This document shows, piece after piece, positions 26,207 through 34,753 of a stretch of 64,000 nt of DNA. Origin of the DNA: Pseudomonas sediminis (GTDB lineage: Bacteria > Pseudomonadota > Gammaproteobacteria > Pseudomonadales > Pseudomonadaceae); NCBI RefSeq assembly GCF_002741105.1, contig NZ_NIQU01000012.1:1-64000 (forward strand). Reading direction: 5' to 3'. The notes below the pieces were generated by a model. The model searched no databases and was not told where the DNA came from. It saw only the letters and a program-made list of their open reading frames with translations. The translations under genes and the position numbers were made by a program. How positions within the stretch are numbered: position 1 is the first letter of the stretch; each line of letters starts with the position of its first letter.

Positions 26207-27172
26207 TTACTGGGCCTGCGCGACCTTGGCCGGCGGATTCCAGATCACGTCCTTGATGGTCAGCTGCTTGGGGATCAGCTTCAGCTCGGTGAAGGTGTCG
26301 GCGATCTTCTGCTGCGCCTCGACCACCTCCGGGGTGATGAACTGCGCGCCATAGCCCTGGCGCTCAACAGCCTGACGAGTGATCTCCGGGGACAGACCGA
26401 TCAGCGGCGCGACCTGGCTGGTGGCTTCGTCGAGGTTGCCCTTGACCCACTCGCCAACGCCGCGAATTTCCTCGACCAGCGTGCCGATCACCTGCGGGTT
26501 CTTCTCGGCATAGGTGCGGGTCGCCAGGTAAAACTGGTGGTTGTCCACAAGACCGTTACCGTCACGCAGGGTGCGTGCTTGCAGTTGTTTCTCGGCGGCG
26601 GACTGGAACGGGTCCCAGATCACCCAGGCATCGACGCTGCCACGCTCGAAGGCGGCGCGGGCATCGGCCGGCGGCAGGTAAACCGGGGTGATGTCGCCGT
26701 ATTTGAGGCCGGCGTCTTCCAGCGCACGCACTAGCAGGTAATGCACGTTGGAACCCTTGTTCAGGGCGACTTTCTTGCCCTTGAGCTCGGCTACCGATTT
26801 GATCGACGAATCTTTCGGCACGAGGATCGCCTCGCCCGTCGGAGCCGGCGGCTCATGGGCGACGTAAAGCAGGTCGGCGCCAGCCGCCTGAGCGAATACC
26901 GGCGGGGTTTCACCCGTGACGCCAAAGTCCACGGAGCCGACGTTGAGACCTTCGAGCAGCTGCGGGCCGCCCGGGAACTCCGTCCACTTGACCTCCACGC
27001 CCTGCTCGGCCAGGCGTTTTTCCAGGGTGCCCTTGGCCTTGAGCAGCACCAGAGTGCCGTACTTCTGATAGCCGATACGCAATGTCTCGGCTTGAGCTTG
27101 AGTGATGGCGCCGAAGGAAATGGCCGCGGCAAACAGGGCGACCAGGCTTCGACGCAAAGTAATGGTGCGCAT
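26207..27172 (-). CDS. ssuA: Periplasmic aliphatic sulfonate-binding protein SsuA
   Basis: A 321-residue precursor: signal peptide to about residue 28 (TQAQA), then LRIGYQKYGTLVLLKAKGTL at the mature N-terminus, typical of SsuA. It binds alkanesulfonates in the periplasm and delivers them to SsuBC. An SsuA-like paralogue at 46222 shares this opening (RIGYQKSSTL). Confidence 0.94.
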   Translation of the reverse strand: MRTITLRRSLVALFAAAISFGAITQAQAETLRIGYQKYGTLVLLKAKGTLEKRLAEQGVEVKWTEFPGGPQLLEGLNVGSVDFGVTGETPPVFAQAAGADLLYVAHEPPAPTGEAILVPKDSSIKSVAELKGKKVALNKGSNVHYLLVRALEDAGLKYGDITPVYLPPADARAAFERGSVDAWVIWDPFQSAAEKQLQARTLRDGNGLVDNHQFYLATRTYAEKNPQVIGTLVEEIRGVGEWVKGNLDEATSQVAPLIGLSPEITRQAVERQGYGAQFITPEVVEAQQKIADTFTELKLIPKQLTIKDVIWNPPAKVAQAQ

Positions 27173-27256
27173 GGCGCTCTCCCTTTGCGGTGATGTCTTG
27201 GTTGGCTACCTGCTTGCCCGTTGGCGGGCGAGTAAGGCGGGATGTTACGGGGTGAA

Positions 27257-27850
27257 TCAAATACTCCAGCGGGCGTTTACCAGCCGGTCGTTCAATACGT
27301 TCGGATCGATCGGCTTCGGCCGTCGCGCCAGGGCTGCGCCCAGTTGTTCCAGTGCCTCGTCGAGGCGTTCGCGCAGCTCGTCGTCGATCTGCGCGGGCCT
27401 GTCCCCTTCCGGGTAGGCAATCTGTTTGTCCACGGCGAACACGCCGGAGAGCATTTCCTGCGCCTTCAGCACGGCCAGCACCGGCTTGAGCGCGTAGTCC
27501 ACCGCCAGCAGGTGCGCCGGGCTGCCGCCACTGGCCAGGGGCAGCACCACCTTGTGCGCCAGAGCGCGTTCGGGCAGCAGATCCAGCAGCACTTTCAAGG
27601 CACCGGTGAACGACGCCTTGTACACCGGCGTGCCGACCACCAGGCCATCAGCGCTGGCCACCACAGCCTGCAACTGCTGCACTGCCGGGCTGTCGAAGCG
27701 AGCATGCAGCAGATCTTCAGCCGGGAAGTCGCGCACCTTGAGCAAGCTCACTTCCACCCGCTGCGCCTCCAGGCGCTGGCGTACGTAATCCAGCAGCACC
27801 TCGGTGCGCGAACGCGCCGCAGGGCTGCCGGAGAGCAACACGACGTGCAT
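27257..27850 (-). CDS. ssuE: NAD(P)H-dependent FMN reductase SsuE
   Basis: A 197-residue flavodoxin-like reductase: phosphate-binding loop LSGSPAARSRT at the N-terminus and GTPVYKASFTGALKVLLDLL around the flavin site. It supplies FMNH2 to SsuD. ATG 27850 has AAGGA seven bases upstream; an in-frame TTG two codons earlier is less likely. Nine bases separate it from lsfA upstream. Confidence 0.94.
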   Translation of the reverse strand: MHVVLLSGSPAARSRTEVLLDYVRQRLEAQRVEVSLLKVRDFPAEDLLHARFDSPAVQQLQAVVASADGLVVGTPVYKASFTGALKVLLDLLPERALAHKVVLPLASGGSPAHLLAVDYALKPVLAVLKAQEMLSGVFAVDKQIAYPEGDRPAQIDDELRERLDEALEQLGAALARRPKPIDPNVLNDRLVNARWSI

Positions 27851-27859
27851 GATCAATCC

Positions 27860-28498
27860 TTAGCGATTGGGTTGCGGGGTCAGGCGCAGATAGGGTTTGA
27901 CCGCGCGATAACCTTTCGGGAAGCGTTGGGCGATTTCGGCTTCGTCCTTGAGCGACGGCACGATCACCACTTCTTCACCGTCCTGCCAGTTGGCCGGGGT
28001 GGCCACCTTGTAGTTGTCGGTCAGCTGCAGCGAATCGACGACGCGCAGGATTTCGTTGAAGTTGCGCCCGGTACTGGCCGGATAGGTGATGGTCAGGCGC
28101 ACCTTCTTGTTCGGGTCGATGATGAACAGCGAACGCACGGTCAGGGTGTCGTTGGCGTTGGGGTGGATCAGGTCGTAGAGGTCGGACACCTTGCGGTCGG
28201 CATCGGCGATGATCGGGAAATTGACCGCCGTGTTCTGCGTCTCGTTGATGTCGTCGATCCACTTGATGTGCGAATCCACCGGGTCGACAGACAGGGCGAT
28301 GGCCTTGACGCCACGCTTGGCAAATTCATCCTTGAGCTTGGCGGTGAAGCCCAGCTCGGTGGTGCACACCGGCGTGAAGTCAGCCGGGTGGGAGAAGAGA
28401 ATGCCCCAGCTGTCGCCCAGCCATTCGTGGAAGCGGATGCGGCCTTCGCTGGAATCCTGTTCGAAGTCGGGGGCGATGTCGCCCAGGCGGATGGTCAT
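27860..28498 (-). CDS. lsfA: 1-Cys peroxiredoxin LsfA
   Basis: A 212-residue Prx6-type peroxiredoxin with the active-site motif FTPVCTTE (peroxidatic Cys about residue 45) and the C-terminal extension typical of the class. LsfA is known in Pseudomonas as a sulfate-starvation-induced antioxidant enzyme. It reads directly into ssuE, so it is probably the first gene of the operon here. The upstream DNA is AT-rich and carries the AAAAAGAAT motif discussed in the findings. Confidence 0.94.
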   Translation of the reverse strand: MTIRLGDIAPDFEQDSSEGRIRFHEWLGDSWGILFSHPADFTPVCTTELGFTAKLKDEFAKRGVKAIALSVDPVDSHIKWIDDINETQNTAVNFPIIADADRKVSDLYDLIHPNANDTLTVRSLFIIDPNKKVRLTITYPASTGRNFNEILRVVDSLQLTDNYKVATPANWQDGEEVVIVPSLKDEAEIAQRFPKGYRAVKPYLRLTPQPNR

Positions 28499-28594
28499 GG
28501 TGATGCTCCTTGGCAGTGGCTTGCGTGGTGCTCACTATGCTCAGGAACAAAACGAAACAAAAAGAATAAATAATGATTTATTTATAACCAAAAA
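28499..28594 (-). promoter_or_regulatory. Probable sulfur-regulated promoter of lsfA-ssu
   Basis: The gap upstream of lsfA is markedly AT-rich (about 28545-28592) in an otherwise GC-rich region. On the minus strand it contains ATTCTTTTTG (28567-28558) and repeated ATAAAT tracts. This composition is expected for a CysB-activated promoter; no consensus can be proven by eye. Confidence 0.5.
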
Positions 28595-29290
28595 CTAGTT
28601 TGCTTCCGTTCGCAGCCGATAACCCACTCCCGCCTCGGTGATCAGGTAACGCGGCGCAGCTGGGTCGTCACCCAACTTCTGCCGCAGGTGACCGACCACC
28701 ACGCGCAGGTAATGGCTATCGCCGACATGGCTTGGCCCCCAGATATCACGCAGCAGTTGCTGCTGGGTCACCACCCGCCCGAGGTGCTGGGCAAGCAACG
28801 CCAGCACTGCGTATTCCTTGGGCGTCAGGGCGATTTCGCCGTCGTCGAGGGTGACCCTGCGGTAGGCCAGATCGATGCTCAACGCACCGCAGGCGATGCT
28901 CGCCGGCAGCGCTTCGCGGCCCTGGCCCTGGCGCAGCAGCACGCGCACGCGGGCGAGGAATTCCTGGATGCCGAACGGCTTGGTCACGTAGTCGTTGGCG
29001 CCGCCGTCCAGCGCCAGCACCTTCTCACCCTCGCTGGCACGCACCGAAAGCACCAGCACCGGTACCTGGCTCCATTCGCGCAGGCCGCGCAGCACCTGCT
29101 GGCCGTCGAGGTCGGGCAGGCCGAGGTCGAGCACGACGAGATCGGGGCTGTGCAGCGCCGCCTGGGCGAGGCCGTCTTCGCCATTGGCCGCCTCTAGCAC
29201 CCGGTAGCCCTGGGCGCTGAGGGCGATGCGCAGGAACTTGCGGATCTGCGCTTCGTCGTCGATCAGCAGAATGCTTGGCCCCTGGCTCAT
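28595..29290 (-). CDS. kdpE: Response regulator KdpE
   Basis: A 231-residue OmpR-type regulator: receiver (1-115, DDE near the start, phospho-Asp in VVLDLGLPDLDG, Lys in VTKPF) and winged-helix DNA-binding domain (about 130-228, LTPKEYAVLALLAQHLG). It activates kdpFABC when phosphorylated by KdpD. Its start overlaps the kdpD stop by one base. Confidence 0.95.
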   Translation of the reverse strand: MSQGPSILLIDDEAQIRKFLRIALSAQGYRVLEAANGEDGLAQAALHSPDLVVLDLGLPDLDGQQVLRGLREWSQVPVLVLSVRASEGEKVLALDGGANDYVTKPFGIQEFLARVRVLLRQGQGREALPASIACGALSIDLAYRRVTLDDGEIALTPKEYAVLALLAQHLGRVVTQQQLLRDIWGPSHVGDSHYLRVVVGHLRQKLGDDPAAPRYLITEAGVGYRLRTEAN

Positions 29291-31941
29291 CAGTCTTCCT
29301 CGGCGGCTTGCGGTTGCGCGGTCAATGGCAGGTGCAGGGTCAGGCTGGCGCCACGGCCTTCGAGGCCGTCGCCGACCGTGACGCGGCCGCCATGGGCGCC
29401 AACCATGCCCTGGCAGATCGCCAGGCCCAGGCCGGTGCCCTGGCCGCCGCGATCCCCTCGCGCTGCGGTATAGAACATGTCAAAGATCTTCGCCCGTTCC
29501 GCCTCGGGAATGCCAGGGCCCTGGTCGGCGACGATGAAGCGCAGTTCCTGCGCGTCGTATTCCAGCGCCACGCGCAGTCGCCCGGCTGGCGGCGAGAAGC
29601 GCGCGGCGTTCTCCAGCACGTTGACCAGCGCCTGCTCGATCAGCGCCGCATGCACCCGCAGCAGCGGTGGCTCCGGTGGCAGCAGGCATTCGACCTGTAG
29701 CGGCGCAAGTACCGCACGCAGGCGCTGCAGAGCGCTGGCGACGATATCGCTGGGCGCTACCCAGTCGCGCGCCAGCTTGAGCCCGCCGTGGCCGAGGCGG
29801 GTCATGTCGAGCAGGTTCTGGATATAGCGGTCGAGGCGCTCGGCCTCGTCGCGGGTGCCTTCCAGCAGTTCCCGGCGATCGGCCAGGGGGATCGCCTCAC
29901 CCAGCGCCAGCAGGCTGTCGATGGAGCCGCGCATGGCGGTCAGCGGCGTGCGCAGGTCGTGCGACACCGAAGCCAGCAGCGCGCTGCGCAGTTCCTCGGT
30001 CTGCCCGTGCAGGCGCGCGGCCTCCAGCTCTTCGGCCAGTTGCGCACGGGCCAGGGCCTGCGCCAGTGGCTGACCAAGCGCAGCCACCAGGCGCCGATGC
30101 TCGTCCGCCAGCGGCGCACCGTCGACGCGCTGCAGACCGATCAGCAGCAGCGGTCCCTCCTCGCCGCACAGCGGCCACCACCACCAACGGCTGCCGGGCA
30201 GCGTATCGGTACCGAGGCCGGCAGGTTGCTCGTGCTGCCAGGCCCAGTCGGCGGCGGCGCGCTCGACATCGAGCAATTCGGCGTGCAGACCGCCCTCGTG
30301 CTGCCACTGGCCTTCTGCATCACGCGACAGCAGGGTCAGTTGCATATCGACCCGGCTACCCAACTGCTGCTCGGCCACCGCCAGCACGGCCTGGCGGTCG
30401 GCGGCGACGGTAAGCCTGCGTGACAGCTCCAGCAGCGCGGTGGTCTCGCCCTGCGCCTGGCGCAGCGCCTGTACCTGGCGGCGCTGACGGCTGGCCAGGT
30501 TGCCGGTCAGACCGGCCATGAGCAGGAAGAACAGCAGGGTCAGCACGTCCTCCTGACGCTGGATGCGCAGGGTCAGGGTCGGCGGAATGAACAGGAAGTT
30601 GTAGGCCAGGAACGACAACCCCGAGCACGCCAGCGCCGGCCCCAGGCTGCTGCGCACGGCCACCAACAGCACGGCGGCGAGGAACACCAGGGAGATATTG
30701 GGCAGCTCCAGCACCCGCGCCAGGCCGAGGGAGATCAGCGTGGCGCAGGCGGCGGCCAGGGTAGCCAGCAGGTAGTCACGCCAGCGCGGGGCGACGCGCG
30801 TGCGACGGCCAGCCCTCGGCTGATCACCCGCCGCATCCAGCACGCTCACCTCCAGCCCGGCGCCGGCGGCCAGCAAGCGCTCGCCCAGGCCACGACCGAA
30901 CCAGCGGCGGCGCAAACGCCGGGTGCTGCTGCCGACCAGGATCAGGCTAGCGCGGCGCTCACGGGCATGGTCGAGCAGCGTGCGCGCCACCGAGTCGCCG
31001 TGCAGCGTCACCACTTCACCGCCGAGGCGCTCGGCCAGGCGCAGCGCGGCTTGCAGACGGCCGCGCTGGTCCTCGTCCATGTCCTGGCGACTGTCCACGT
31101 GCACCACCGACCAGGGCAGATGACGCCGCTCGGCCACCCGGCAGGCATGACGCACAAGGCGCTCGGCCTCACCGTCGCCATCCACCCCTACCAGCAGGCG
31201 GCCGAGCAGGCTGGGCGCGGCCTGGCCGAGCTGGCGGTAACGCTGGTCGAGGTCGGCATCGACCCGTGCGGCGGCGGTCTGCATGGCCAGCTCGCGTAAC
31301 GCGGTGAGGTTGGTCGGCGAGAAGAAGGCGTCGATGGCCGCACGGGCCTGCTCGGGCATATACACCTTGCCGTCGCGCAGGCGTTCGAGCAGCTCGCGTG
31401 GCGGCAGGTCGACCAGCTGGATCTCGTCGGCCTCCTGCAGCACCCAGTCGGGCACCGTTTCGCGCACCTGCACGCCGGTGATGTCGCGCACGCGGTCGTT
31501 GAGGCTTTCCAGATGCTGCACGTTGACCGTGGTGTAGACGTCGATGCCGGCGGCGAGCAGTTCCTGCACGTCCTGCCAGCGCTTGGCGTGGCGGCTGCCG
31601 GGGGCGTTGCTGTGCGCCAGTTCGTCCACCAGCGCCAACTTCGGCGGATCGGTGAGCAGGCCGTCGAGATCCATCTCGCTCAGCTCCAGGCCGCGATACG
31701 GCAGGCGCAGTGGCGGCTGCTGCGGCAGGCCCACCAGCAGCGCCTCGGTCTCGCTGCGACCATGGCTTTCCACCACCCCAGCGCGCAACGCCACGCCCTG
31801 ACGCAGCTGCGCATGGGCGGCCTGGAGCATGGCGTAGGTCTTGCCCACGCCCGGCGCCGCGCCGAGAAACACCTTGAGCCGGCCACGGCCTTCGCGGGGC
31901 AGATCGGCGAGCAACGCTTCGGCGCGCAGGCTGTCGTTCAT
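29290..31941 (-). CDS. kdpD: Potassium/turgor sensor kinase KdpD
   Basis: An 883-residue kinase with the full KdpD layout: N-terminal KdpD domain with Walker A GAAPGVGKT (about 28-36), a USP-like domain (about 250-370), four closely spaced membrane helices (about 395-500), GAF-like region, HisKA with SVSHDLRTPLTAM, and HATPase ending in GQGTGLGLAICQG. It senses low potassium or osmotic stress and phosphorylates KdpE. The length matches the family (about 890). Confidence 0.96.
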   Translation of the reverse strand: MNDSLRAEALLADLPREGRGRLKVFLGAAPGVGKTYAMLQAAHAQLRQGVALRAGVVESHGRSETEALLVGLPQQPPLRLPYRGLELSEMDLDGLLTDPPKLALVDELAHSNAPGSRHAKRWQDVQELLAAGIDVYTTVNVQHLESLNDRVRDITGVQVRETVPDWVLQEADEIQLVDLPPRELLERLRDGKVYMPEQARAAIDAFFSPTNLTALRELAMQTAAARVDADLDQRYRQLGQAAPSLLGRLLVGVDGDGEAERLVRHACRVAERRHLPWSVVHVDSRQDMDEDQRGRLQAALRLAERLGGEVVTLHGDSVARTLLDHARERRASLILVGSSTRRLRRRWFGRGLGERLLAAGAGLEVSVLDAAGDQPRAGRRTRVAPRWRDYLLATLAAACATLISLGLARVLELPNISLVFLAAVLLVAVRSSLGPALACSGLSFLAYNFLFIPPTLTLRIQRQEDVLTLLFFLLMAGLTGNLASRQRRQVQALRQAQGETTALLELSRRLTVAADRQAVLAVAEQQLGSRVDMQLTLLSRDAEGQWQHEGGLHAELLDVERAAADWAWQHEQPAGLGTDTLPGSRWWWWPLCGEEGPLLLIGLQRVDGAPLADEHRRLVAALGQPLAQALARAQLAEELEAARLHGQTEELRSALLASVSHDLRTPLTAMRGSIDSLLALGEAIPLADRRELLEGTRDEAERLDRYIQNLLDMTRLGHGGLKLARDWVAPSDIVASALQRLRAVLAPLQVECLLPPEPPLLRVHAALIEQALVNVLENAARFSPPAGRLRVALEYDAQELRFIVADQGPGIPEAERAKIFDMFYTAARGDRGGQGTGLGLAICQGMVGAHGGRVTVGDGLEGRGASLTLHLPLTAQPQAAEED

Positions 31942-31951
31942 CGAGCACTCG

Positions 31952-32509
31952 TCACTGGGAAGAAGTGGAGGGATTGTCGGCCAGCGCCAGGTTCAGAGCC
32001 AGCACATTGACCACCGCCGGGCCGAACAACGGGCGCTCGGTGTGCGCCTCGACCAGGCGCAGCAGTTCCACTTCCGTCAAGCTACGGGCCTGGGCGACAC
32101 GCGGAATCTGCCAGGCAGCGGCCTCAGGCGAGAGGTGCGGGTCGAGGCCGCTGCCCGAGGTGGTCAGCAGTTGCATCGGCACCGGCGCCTGGCCGGCATG
32201 ACCCGCGCCGGCCTGCTCGATGCGCTCGCGCAGTTTGGGATTGCTCGGCGCCAGGTTGCTGGCGGCGCTGGCCACGGTGGCGTAGCTACCTGCCGAGGGG
32301 CGCGGCTGGAACCACTGATCGCCGTCGAAGGCCTGGGCGATCAGGCGGCTGCCGCGCACCTGGCCGGTGTCGTCATGCACCAGGCTACCGGCGGCCTGAT
32401 CAGGGAAGGCCACCTGGGCCACGCCGGTAACGGTCAACGGATAGGCGACCCCGACCAGCAGGGTCATGACAGCCAATGTGGTGATGGCGGGACGAAAATG
32501 TTCGAGCAT
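31952..32509 (-). CDS. kdpC: Potassium-transporting ATPase KdpC subunit
   Basis: A 185-residue protein with one N-terminal helix (TLAVMTLLVGVAYPLTVTGV) and the KdpC motif GQVRGSRLIAQ. It stabilises the KdpFABC complex. The start (MLEHFRPA) was chosen 36 bases inside the longest frame to match the family; 10 bases separate it from kdpD downstream. Confidence 0.95.
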   Translation of the reverse strand: MLEHFRPAITTLAVMTLLVGVAYPLTVTGVAQVAFPDQAAGSLVHDDTGQVRGSRLIAQAFDGDQWFQPRPSAGSYATVASAASNLAPSNPKLRERIEQAGAGHAGQAPVPMQLLTTSGSGLDPHLSPEAAAWQIPRVAQARSLTEVELLRLVEAHTERPLFGPAVVNVLALNLALADNPSTSSQ

Positions 32510-32532
32510 GATGAATCTCCTGATTCGTGTGG

Positions 32533-32655
32533 CCCCGGATTGCATCCGGGCTACGTCGCTGAGCGAGAGGGTCTGTCCGGCAATACCGAGTGGCCTGCCC
32601 TACCCTCTCCCCAGCCCTCTCCACTGGGCGTGCCCCCATGAATAGGAGAGGGAGC
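32533..32655. repeat. Compound palindromic repeat between kdpB and kdpC
   Basis: The 173-base gap contains CCCCGGATTGCATCCGGG (32533-32550) and a CTCTCC-rich inverted structure (about 32601-32655). These are the same two repeat families as in the ssuD-ssuC gap, so the pair recurs as a unit inside two different operons. Confidence 0.7.
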
Positions 32656-32682
32656 AGACCGCGTGTGAACGAAACAACGCAT

Positions 32683-34740
32683 TTACACCCAACCCAACCC
32701 CACCAGCAGCAGGTCGAGCAGCTTGATGCCGACGAAGGGCGCGATCAGTCCGCCGAGGCCGTAGATCAGCAGGTTGCGCCGCAGCAGTTGGCCGGCGTCC
32801 AGCGCCTGAACGCGCACACCGCGCAGCGCCAGCGGGATCAGCGCGACGATGATCAGCGCGTTGAACACGATGGCCGAGAGGATCGCGCTCTGCGGGCTGT
32901 GCAACTGCATCAGGTTGAGCGTGCCAAGCTGCGGGTAGATGCCGGCGAACAGCGCCGGGAGGATGGCGAAGTACTTGGCCACATCGTTGGCCACCGAGAA
33001 GGTGGTCAGCGCGCCTCGGGTCACCAGCAGCTCCTTGCCCACCTGCACCACGTCGATCAGCTTGGTCGGGTCGCTGTCCAAGTCGACCAGGTTGGCGGCC
33101 TCGCGCGCGGCCTGGGTGCCGTCGTTCATGGCCAGGCCGACATCGGCCTGGGCCAGCGCCGGGGCGTCATTGGCGCCATCGCCGCACATGGCCACCAGCT
33201 TGCCTTCGGCCTGCTCGGCGCGAATGCGCGACAGTTTCTTCTCCGGCGTGGCCTCGGCGATCACGTCGTCGACACCGGCCTCGGCGGCGATGGCGGCGGC
33301 GGTCAGCGGGTTGTCGCCGGTCACCATCACGGTGCGAATGCCCATGGCGCGCAGCTCGGCGAAGCGCTCGCGAATGCCCGGCTTGACCACGTCCTTGAGG
33401 TGGATGGCGCCAAGCAGGCGCCCATTCCCGGCCACCAGCAACGGCGTACCGCCGCTCTGGGCGATCTTCTCCACCTCCCGCGCCAGCGGCGCCGGCAGAT
33501 CGTCACGGCCCAGGCCGAGGTAGGCCAGCACAGCGTCCACCGCGCCCTTGCGATAAGCCACGCCACCTACATCAGCACCGGACAGGCGCGTCTCGGCGCT
33601 AAAGGCGATCAGGGTCATGCCGCTGCGCTCGGGCACCGCCATCGGGTGCAGCGAGGCCAGGTATTCGACGATGGACTTGCCCTCCGGCGTGTCGTCGCCC
33701 TGCGAGGCCAGCAGCGCCGCCTCGGCCAGCTCTGGCGTGGCGACGCCCGGCGCCTTGACCATGGCACTGCAGCGGCGGTTGCCGAAGGTGATGGTGCCGG
33801 TCTTGTCCAGCAGCAGGGTGTGCACGTCGCCCGCCGCCTCCACGGCGCGGCCGGACTTGGCGATGACATTGAGGCGCACCAGGCGATCCATGCCGGCGAT
33901 GCCGATGGCCGACAGCAGGCCGCCGATGGTGGTGGGGATCAGCGTCACCAGCAGCGCCGCCAGGTAGATCAGCGGCAGGTCGCCACCGGCAAAGCGGGCG
34001 AACGGCTGCAGCGTGGCCACCACCAGCAGGAAGATCAGGGTCAGGCCGATCAGCAGGATATCCAGAGCCACCTCGTTGGGCGTCTTCTGCCGGCGCGCGC
34101 CTTCGACCAGAGCGATCATGCGGTCGAGGGTGGACTCGCCGGGGTTGGCGCTGATCCGCACCAGCAGCCAGTCCGAGACCAGGCGGGTGTTGCCGGTGAC
34201 TGCCGAACGATCGCCGCCGGACTCACGGATCACCGGCGCGGATTCGCCGGTAATCGCCGCTTCGTTGACCGCCGCGACGCCTTCAATCACCTCGCCGTCG
34301 CCGGGGATCAATTCACCGGCCTCGACCCGCACCACATCGCCCTTGCGCAGGCTGCTGGCCGGGACGGACTGGAACTGCTCGCCAACCTGCTTGTTCGCCA
34401 TCAAGCCCTGACTGCCGGACTTGAGGCTGTCAGCGCGGGCCTTGCCACGCCCTTCGGCCAAGGCCTCGGCGAAGTTGGCGAAGAGCACGGTGAACCACAG
34501 CCACAGGGCGATCTGCACGCCCAGGGCGGTGCTCACCGCAGGGTTGGGGACGAAGCACAGCACGCTGGTGACCAGCGCGGTCAGCTCCACCACCAGCATC
34601 ACCGGCGAGCGCACCAGTTGCCGTGGGTCGAGTTTGACGAAAGCCTGCTTGAGGGCCGGGCGCCACAGCGCGCCGAGGCCGGTCTGCGGCTGGCTGCTGG
34701 ACGATTTGGCGCTGCGTTGCGCCGTTACGGGGGCATTCAT
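32683..34740 (-). CDS. kdpB: Potassium-transporting P-type ATPase KdpB
   Basis: A 685-residue P-type ATPase: phosphorylated Asp at D312 in LLLDKTGT, TGES in the actuator domain, MCGDGANDAPALAQADVG hinge motif, and seven membrane helices. It hydrolyses ATP for high-affinity K+ import through KdpA. ATG 34740 with GGAG upstream is preferred to the GTG codon just before it. It lies 13 bases after kdpA. Confidence 0.96.
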   Translation of the reverse strand: MNAPVTAQRSAKSSSSQPQTGLGALWRPALKQAFVKLDPRQLVRSPVMLVVELTALVTSVLCFVPNPAVSTALGVQIALWLWFTVLFANFAEALAEGRGKARADSLKSGSQGLMANKQVGEQFQSVPASSLRKGDVVRVEAGELIPGDGEVIEGVAAVNEAAITGESAPVIRESGGDRSAVTGNTRLVSDWLLVRISANPGESTLDRMIALVEGARRQKTPNEVALDILLIGLTLIFLLVVATLQPFARFAGGDLPLIYLAALLVTLIPTTIGGLLSAIGIAGMDRLVRLNVIAKSGRAVEAAGDVHTLLLDKTGTITFGNRRCSAMVKAPGVATPELAEAALLASQGDDTPEGKSIVEYLASLHPMAVPERSGMTLIAFSAETRLSGADVGGVAYRKGAVDAVLAYLGLGRDDLPAPLAREVEKIAQSGGTPLLVAGNGRLLGAIHLKDVVKPGIRERFAELRAMGIRTVMVTGDNPLTAAAIAAEAGVDDVIAEATPEKKLSRIRAEQAEGKLVAMCGDGANDAPALAQADVGLAMNDGTQAAREAANLVDLDSDPTKLIDVVQVGKELLVTRGALTTFSVANDVAKYFAILPALFAGIYPQLGTLNLMQLHSPQSAILSAIVFNALIIVALIPLALRGVRVQALDAGQLLRRNLLIYGLGGLIAPFVGIKLLDLLLVGLGWV

Positions 34741-34753
34741 CACGGTTTCTCCT

